Below, piece by piece: positions 30,990 to 33,934 of a stretch of 33,934 nt of DNA (its first letter is position 1; each line of letters starts with the position of its first letter). Source of the stretch: Pseudomonadota bacterium (GTDB lineage: Bacteria; Pseudomonadota; Alphaproteobacteria; Rhizobiales; Aestuariivirgaceae); the NCBI GenBank assembly GCA_016522385.1, contig JAEKFU010000002.1, positions 1 to 33,934 on the forward strand, written 5' to 3'. Both the position numbers and the translations under genes were made by a program. Below the pieces are notes generated by a model. It worked only from the letters and a program-made list of their open reading frames with translations, was not told the DNA's origin and did no database searches.

Positions 30990-32257
30990 TCGATTTGCCA
31001 GGTGGCAAGATGATCCTGGCCAATCAGTTGTTCGTAAGTCTGCCGCGGCCTGACAAGTGCAAACCGGTCGCCATGAACAAGCACTTCAGCAACCAGCGGC
31101 CGCGTATTATAGGTTCCCGACTGTACGGCTCCATAAGCTCCCGCCGTAGCAACGGCAATCAGGTCTCCGGCCTGAAGCTCGGGAATTTTGCGGTCCAGTG
31201 CCAGATAGTCACCGGTCTCGCAAACCGGTCCGACGATATCGGCAATCACCGTCGGTCGATCACATGAGACCTCCCGGACCGGCATGATGTCGTGAAATGC
31301 ATCGTACAGCGTCGGCCGGATGAGGTCGTTCATCGCTGCATCAGTTACCAGGAAACATTTGCTGTCACCGCGTTTGACATAGATCACCCGCATTACCAGG
31401 ATGCCGGCATTGCCAACAATCATTCGGCCCGGTTCCAATACCAGTTTGCAATCGAGATCTCCAAGCGTACGCTTGACCATTGCCGCGTACTCACTGGGGT
31501 GCGGCGGAATATCATTGGTGCCGCGATAGGGTACACCGAGGCCGCCGCCAAGATCCACATGGCGGATTGTATGGCCTTGACCCCGCAATATGGCGACCAG
31601 CTCGGCCATCAGCGTATAGGCCTGGTCATATGGCTCAAGTTCGGTAATCTGGCTACCGATATGCATGTCGACCCCGGCGACATCGACACCTTCCAGGGTC
31701 GCCGCATGAGCGTAAACCTCTTCGGCTCTCAGATACGGAATACCGAACTTGTTGTCGGATCTTCCGGTCGTGATCTTGGCGTGCGTCTTGGCATCAACAT
31801 CCGGATTGACCCGGATCGAAACACTTGCGCGTGTGCCGAGTCGTGTTGCTATATTTGAGAGCAGCTCCAGCTCAGGTTCGGATTCCACATTGAAACAGGC
31901 GATACCCTGTTGCAGCGCATAGGCCATCTCGCGCGCCGTCTTGCCGACACCGGAAAACACGATCTTACGGCCCGGGATAGCGAGCGCGACTGCCCGGCGC
32001 AACTCGCCCTCCGAGACAACGTCCACACCGGCGCCCAAATCGACGAGCGTCTTGATCACGGCCTGGTTGGAGTTCGCCTTCATGGCATAACAGATCTGGT
32101 GGTCGATCCCCGCAAAGGCATCATCGAACACCTTGTAGTGTCGCTGCAGGGTTGCAGTGGAATAGCAGTAGAACGGCGTGTCGACTTCTTCTGCCAACAC
32201 CTGCAGATTGACATCCTCGGCATGAAGGATGCCGTCCTTATAGGCAAAGTGGTGCAT
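30986..32257 (-). CDS. lysA: Diaminopimelate decarboxylase
   Basis: PLP-dependent enzyme for the last step of lysine synthesis, from meso-diaminopimelate to lysine. The 423-residue protein has the PLP-binding ICYAMKANSN near 55-64, the glycine-rich GGGLGVPY near 236-243, EPGRMIVG near 279-286, and CETGDYL near 349-355 with its active-site Cys. These match the fold-type III alanine-racemase-like layout. The ATG at 32255-32257 lies 27 bases past the lptM stop, with only a weak Shine-Dalgarno, so it is probably read as part of the argH-lptM-lysA unit. Confidence 0.97.
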   Translation of the reverse strand: MHHFAYKDGILHAEDVNLQVLAEEVDTPFYCYSTATLQRHYKVFDDAFAGIDHQICYAMKANSNQAVIKTLVDLGAGVDVVSEGELRRAVALAIPGRKIVFSGVGKTAREMAYALQQGIACFNVESEPELELLSNIATRLGTRASVSIRVNPDVDAKTHAKITTGRSDNKFGIPYLRAEEVYAHAATLEGVDVAGVDMHIGSQITELEPYDQAYTLMAELVAILRGQGHTIRHVDLGGGLGVPYRGTNDIPPHPSEYAAMVKRTLGDLDCKLVLEPGRMIVGNAGILVMRVIYVKRGDSKCFLVTDAAMNDLIRPTLYDAFHDIMPVREVSCDRPTVIADIVGPVCETGDYLALDRKIPELQAGDLIAVATAGAYGAVQSGTYNTRPLVAEVLVHGDRFALVRPRQTYEQLIGQDHLATWQID

Positions 32258-32284
32258 GAATTGAGCGCGTCCCGACTTGCAGAC

Positions 32285-32431
32285 TCAGATCACTTTATCG
32301 AGCACGAAAGGTGGATCTGGCTGAGGATCGGTCTGGGCGCCGGGCGGCGGCTCCAGCGCGCCACGCGCACCGCATCCCGCTACCAGCGCCGCCAGCGCCG
32401 TAACAGCCATGATCCGGATTATTCCGCTCAT
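32285..32431 (-). CDS. lptM: Small lipoprotein LptM-like (YifL family)
   Basis: A 48-residue protein. It begins with a signal sequence MSGIIRIMAVTALAALVAGC, with the lipobox Cys at residue 20 in VAGC. A short mature tail follows: GARGALEPPPGAQTDPQPDPPFVLDKVI. The pattern C-G-x-x-G-x-L-x-x-P after the lipobox is that of LptM, which assists oxidative folding of LptD in the outer membrane LPS translocon. Position between argH and lysA supports it, since the family is frequently found there. I chose the ATG at 32429-32431 with GGGAG upstream; other ATGs upstream add unrelated residues, and another in-frame ATG lies at 32410. Confidence 0.85.
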   Translation of the reverse strand: MSGIIRIMAVTALAALVAGCGARGALEPPPGAQTDPQPDPPFVLDKVI

Positions 32432-32499
32432 GCCGGCCAACTCCCACAGTTCTCGAACACTTGTCATCACAAAAGCACTGACCACTTGGAAACTCAAGG

Positions 32500-33900
32500 T
32501 CAAGACGTCGTTTTTGTCGGCGCTGCCAGCCGTTTCAACCACCGCTCCGCCTCGCGCGTGACATTCACCGGTGCTGTTCCACCGAAACTGTGACGCGAGG
32601 CGACGGATGCTTCTACACTCAATACGCTGAAAACATCATCAGTGATTCGCGCCTCGACGGACTGCATGTCACTAAGCGAAAGTTCCGCCAGACTGACATC
32701 CTTGCTCTCGGCCAGCGCCACCAGCTGGCCGGTCACCTGATGTGCATCGCGAAACGGCATTTCCAGAACCCGTACCAGCCAATCGGCCAAATCCGTTGCC
32801 GTCGAGAACCCTTGCGCCGCCGCCTGGCGCATCGTCTCCTCGTTGGGCTCGAGATCTGCAACCATGCCGCTCATTGCGGCAATTGCCAGAGAGAGGTTGT
32901 CGAGCGCGTCGAACGTCATTTGCTTGTCTTCCTGCATGTCCTTGGAATAGGCCAACGGCAAACCTTTCATCACCAGCATCAGCCCGTTGAGTGCGGAAAT
33001 TACGCGACCAGCCTTTGCGCGGCACAGCTCGGCTGCATCCGGGTTGCGCTTCTGTGGCATGATCGATGAACCGGTGGTGAACTTGTCGCTTAGCCTGACA
33101 AAGTCGAACTGCGCCGACGTCCAGATGACGATTTCCTCCGCCAGCCGTGACAGGTGCAGCGCGGCAATCGAACCCGCCGCCAGGGTCTCTAGCACGAAAT
33201 CACGATCGGACACCGCATCCAGCGAGTTGCACATTGGGGCATCGAATGCGAGCGCCCTGGCGGTCATCTCACGATCGATGGGAAACGACGTGCCGGCGAG
33301 TGCAGCAGCTCCCAACGGGCATTCGTTCAACCGCTTGCGTGCATCTGCCAGGCGCGACCGGTCGCGGCCAAACATTTCCACATAGGCCAGGCAATGATGG
33401 CCAAATGTCACCGGTTGCGCGCTCTGCAGATGGGTGAAACCGGGCATAATGGTGCCGGCATGAGCCTTAGCCCTGTTTGTTAGTGCGCTTTGCAGGTCCA
33501 TAAGTTGTTCATCGAGCAAATCAATACAATCACGTATGTAGAGCCGGAAGTCGGTAGCCACTTGGTCATTGCGCGAACGTGCAGTATGCAACCTGCCGGC
33601 CGCCTCACCGACCAAATCCTTCAACCGTTGTTCCACGTTCATGTGAATGTCTTCCAGCGCACGCGAGAATGTGAATTCCCCATCAGTGATTTCTGATTGA
33701 ACCTGTTCCAGCCCGCGCTTAATTTCCTCGGCATCCGTATCGGAGATTATCTTGCACTCAGCCAACATGGAGGCATGCGCAATCGATCCTGCAATATCAT
33801 GGGTAAACAACCGGCGGTCGAAATCGATCGAGGCATTGATCTCTTCCATGATTTCGCCGGGCGCGCTGGAAAACCGTCCACCCCACATTCTGTTCGTCAT
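32500..33900 (-). CDS. argH: Argininosuccinate lyase
   Basis: Last enzyme of arginine synthesis: argininosuccinate to arginine plus fumarate. The 466-residue product belongs to the fumarase/aspartase superfamily. It has the signature GSSIMPQKRNPD near 279-290, HTARSRNDQVATD near 105-117, and GFTHLQSAQPV near 155-165, with all catalytic segments intact. The N-terminus MWGGRFSSAPGEIMEEINASIDFD is typical. The ATG at 33898-33900 is preceded by AGGGCGG at good spacing. It leads an operon with lptM and lysA. The remaining 34 bases to the right edge hold its leader. Confidence 0.97.
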   Translation of the reverse strand: MTNRMWGGRFSSAPGEIMEEINASIDFDRRLFTHDIAGSIAHASMLAECKIISDTDAEEIKRGLEQVQSEITDGEFTFSRALEDIHMNVEQRLKDLVGEAAGRLHTARSRNDQVATDFRLYIRDCIDLLDEQLMDLQSALTNRAKAHAGTIMPGFTHLQSAQPVTFGHHCLAYVEMFGRDRSRLADARKRLNECPLGAAALAGTSFPIDREMTARALAFDAPMCNSLDAVSDRDFVLETLAAGSIAALHLSRLAEEIVIWTSAQFDFVRLSDKFTTGSSIMPQKRNPDAAELCRAKAGRVISALNGLMLVMKGLPLAYSKDMQEDKQMTFDALDNLSLAIAAMSGMVADLEPNEETMRQAAAQGFSTATDLADWLVRVLEMPFRDAHQVTGQLVALAESKDVSLAELSLSDMQSVEARITDDVFSVLSVEASVASRHSFGGTAPVNVTREAERWLKRLAAPTKTTS

Positions 33901-33934
33901 CTTGACCGCCCTGTAATTTGAGCCGGAAACCGCA

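Noticed and set aside
1..33934. CRISPR array, tRNA, rRNA or prophage
   Set aside because: No regularly spaced repeats, no tRNA-like cloverleaf and no phage structural or integrase genes were found by reading.

Overview
The window looks like a piece of an alphaproteobacterial chromosome, most likely from the Hyphomicrobiales (Rhizobiales). The basis is gene content and order: argH-lptM-lysA-TIGR02302, ftsE-ftsX-plsC, zinc-ribbon/DUF3426-hpt, phaR divergent from phaA-phaB, and heparinase-rsmB-htpX beside an SDHAF4-like DUF1674 gene. A GTTC-N7-GTTC LexA-type box and several GTG/TTG starts fit the same group. Genes are densely packed, with base composition moderately GC-rich to the eye. I see no rRNA, tRNA, CRISPR array, phage gene or transposase gene. 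No species can be named from this.

Layout. 1-1498 (-): 5' part of a heparinase II/III-family gene running off the left edge. 1583-3862 (-): rsmB and htpX. 3960-4142 (+): SDHAF4-like protein. 4202-4792 (-): Tat-type L,D-transpeptidase, then about 0.55 kb with no convincing gene but two palindromes. 5350-7914 (-): a glutathione S-transferase and formate-tetrahydrofolate ligase, separated by two strong palindromes. 8238-10736 (+): PAS-GGDEF-EAL protein with a degenerate GGDEF site and a long acidic tail. 10760-13687: polyhydroxybutyrate module, with phaR (-) divergent from phaA-phaB (+). 13832-15128 (+): small exported protein and a Ca2+/Na+ antiporter. 15138-16729: gloB divergent from a methyltransferase. 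16849-19692 (+): chorismate mutase, hisC and prephenate/arogenate dehydrogenase, an aromatic amino-acid operon. 19684-21260: DUF2125 protein divergent from a ChaC-like enzyme. 21262-22099: a small accessory patch with a long palindrome, an unrecognised gene under a predicted LexA-controlled leaderless promoter, and a MITE-like element. 22109-24445 (-): B12-dependent ribonucleotide reductase. 24545-26914 (-): plsC, ftsX, ftsE. 27034-28313 (+): zinc-ribbon membrane protein and hpt. 28368-33900 (-): TIGR02302 protein, lysA, lptM, argH.

Most of this is housekeeping: cell-wall and envelope work (L,D-transpeptidase, FtsEX, PlsC, LysA, LptM), amino-acid synthesis (ArgH, LysA, HisC, TyrA/TyrC), one-carbon and nucleotide metabolism (Fhs, NrdJ, Hpt), carbon storage (PhaR/A/B) and stress or detoxification (HtpX, GST, GloB, ChaC). 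The least explained part is 21262-22099, where a mobile-looking palindromic element abuts a predicted SOS promoter driving a gene I cannot identify. No obvious new multi-gene defence or biosynthetic system is present.
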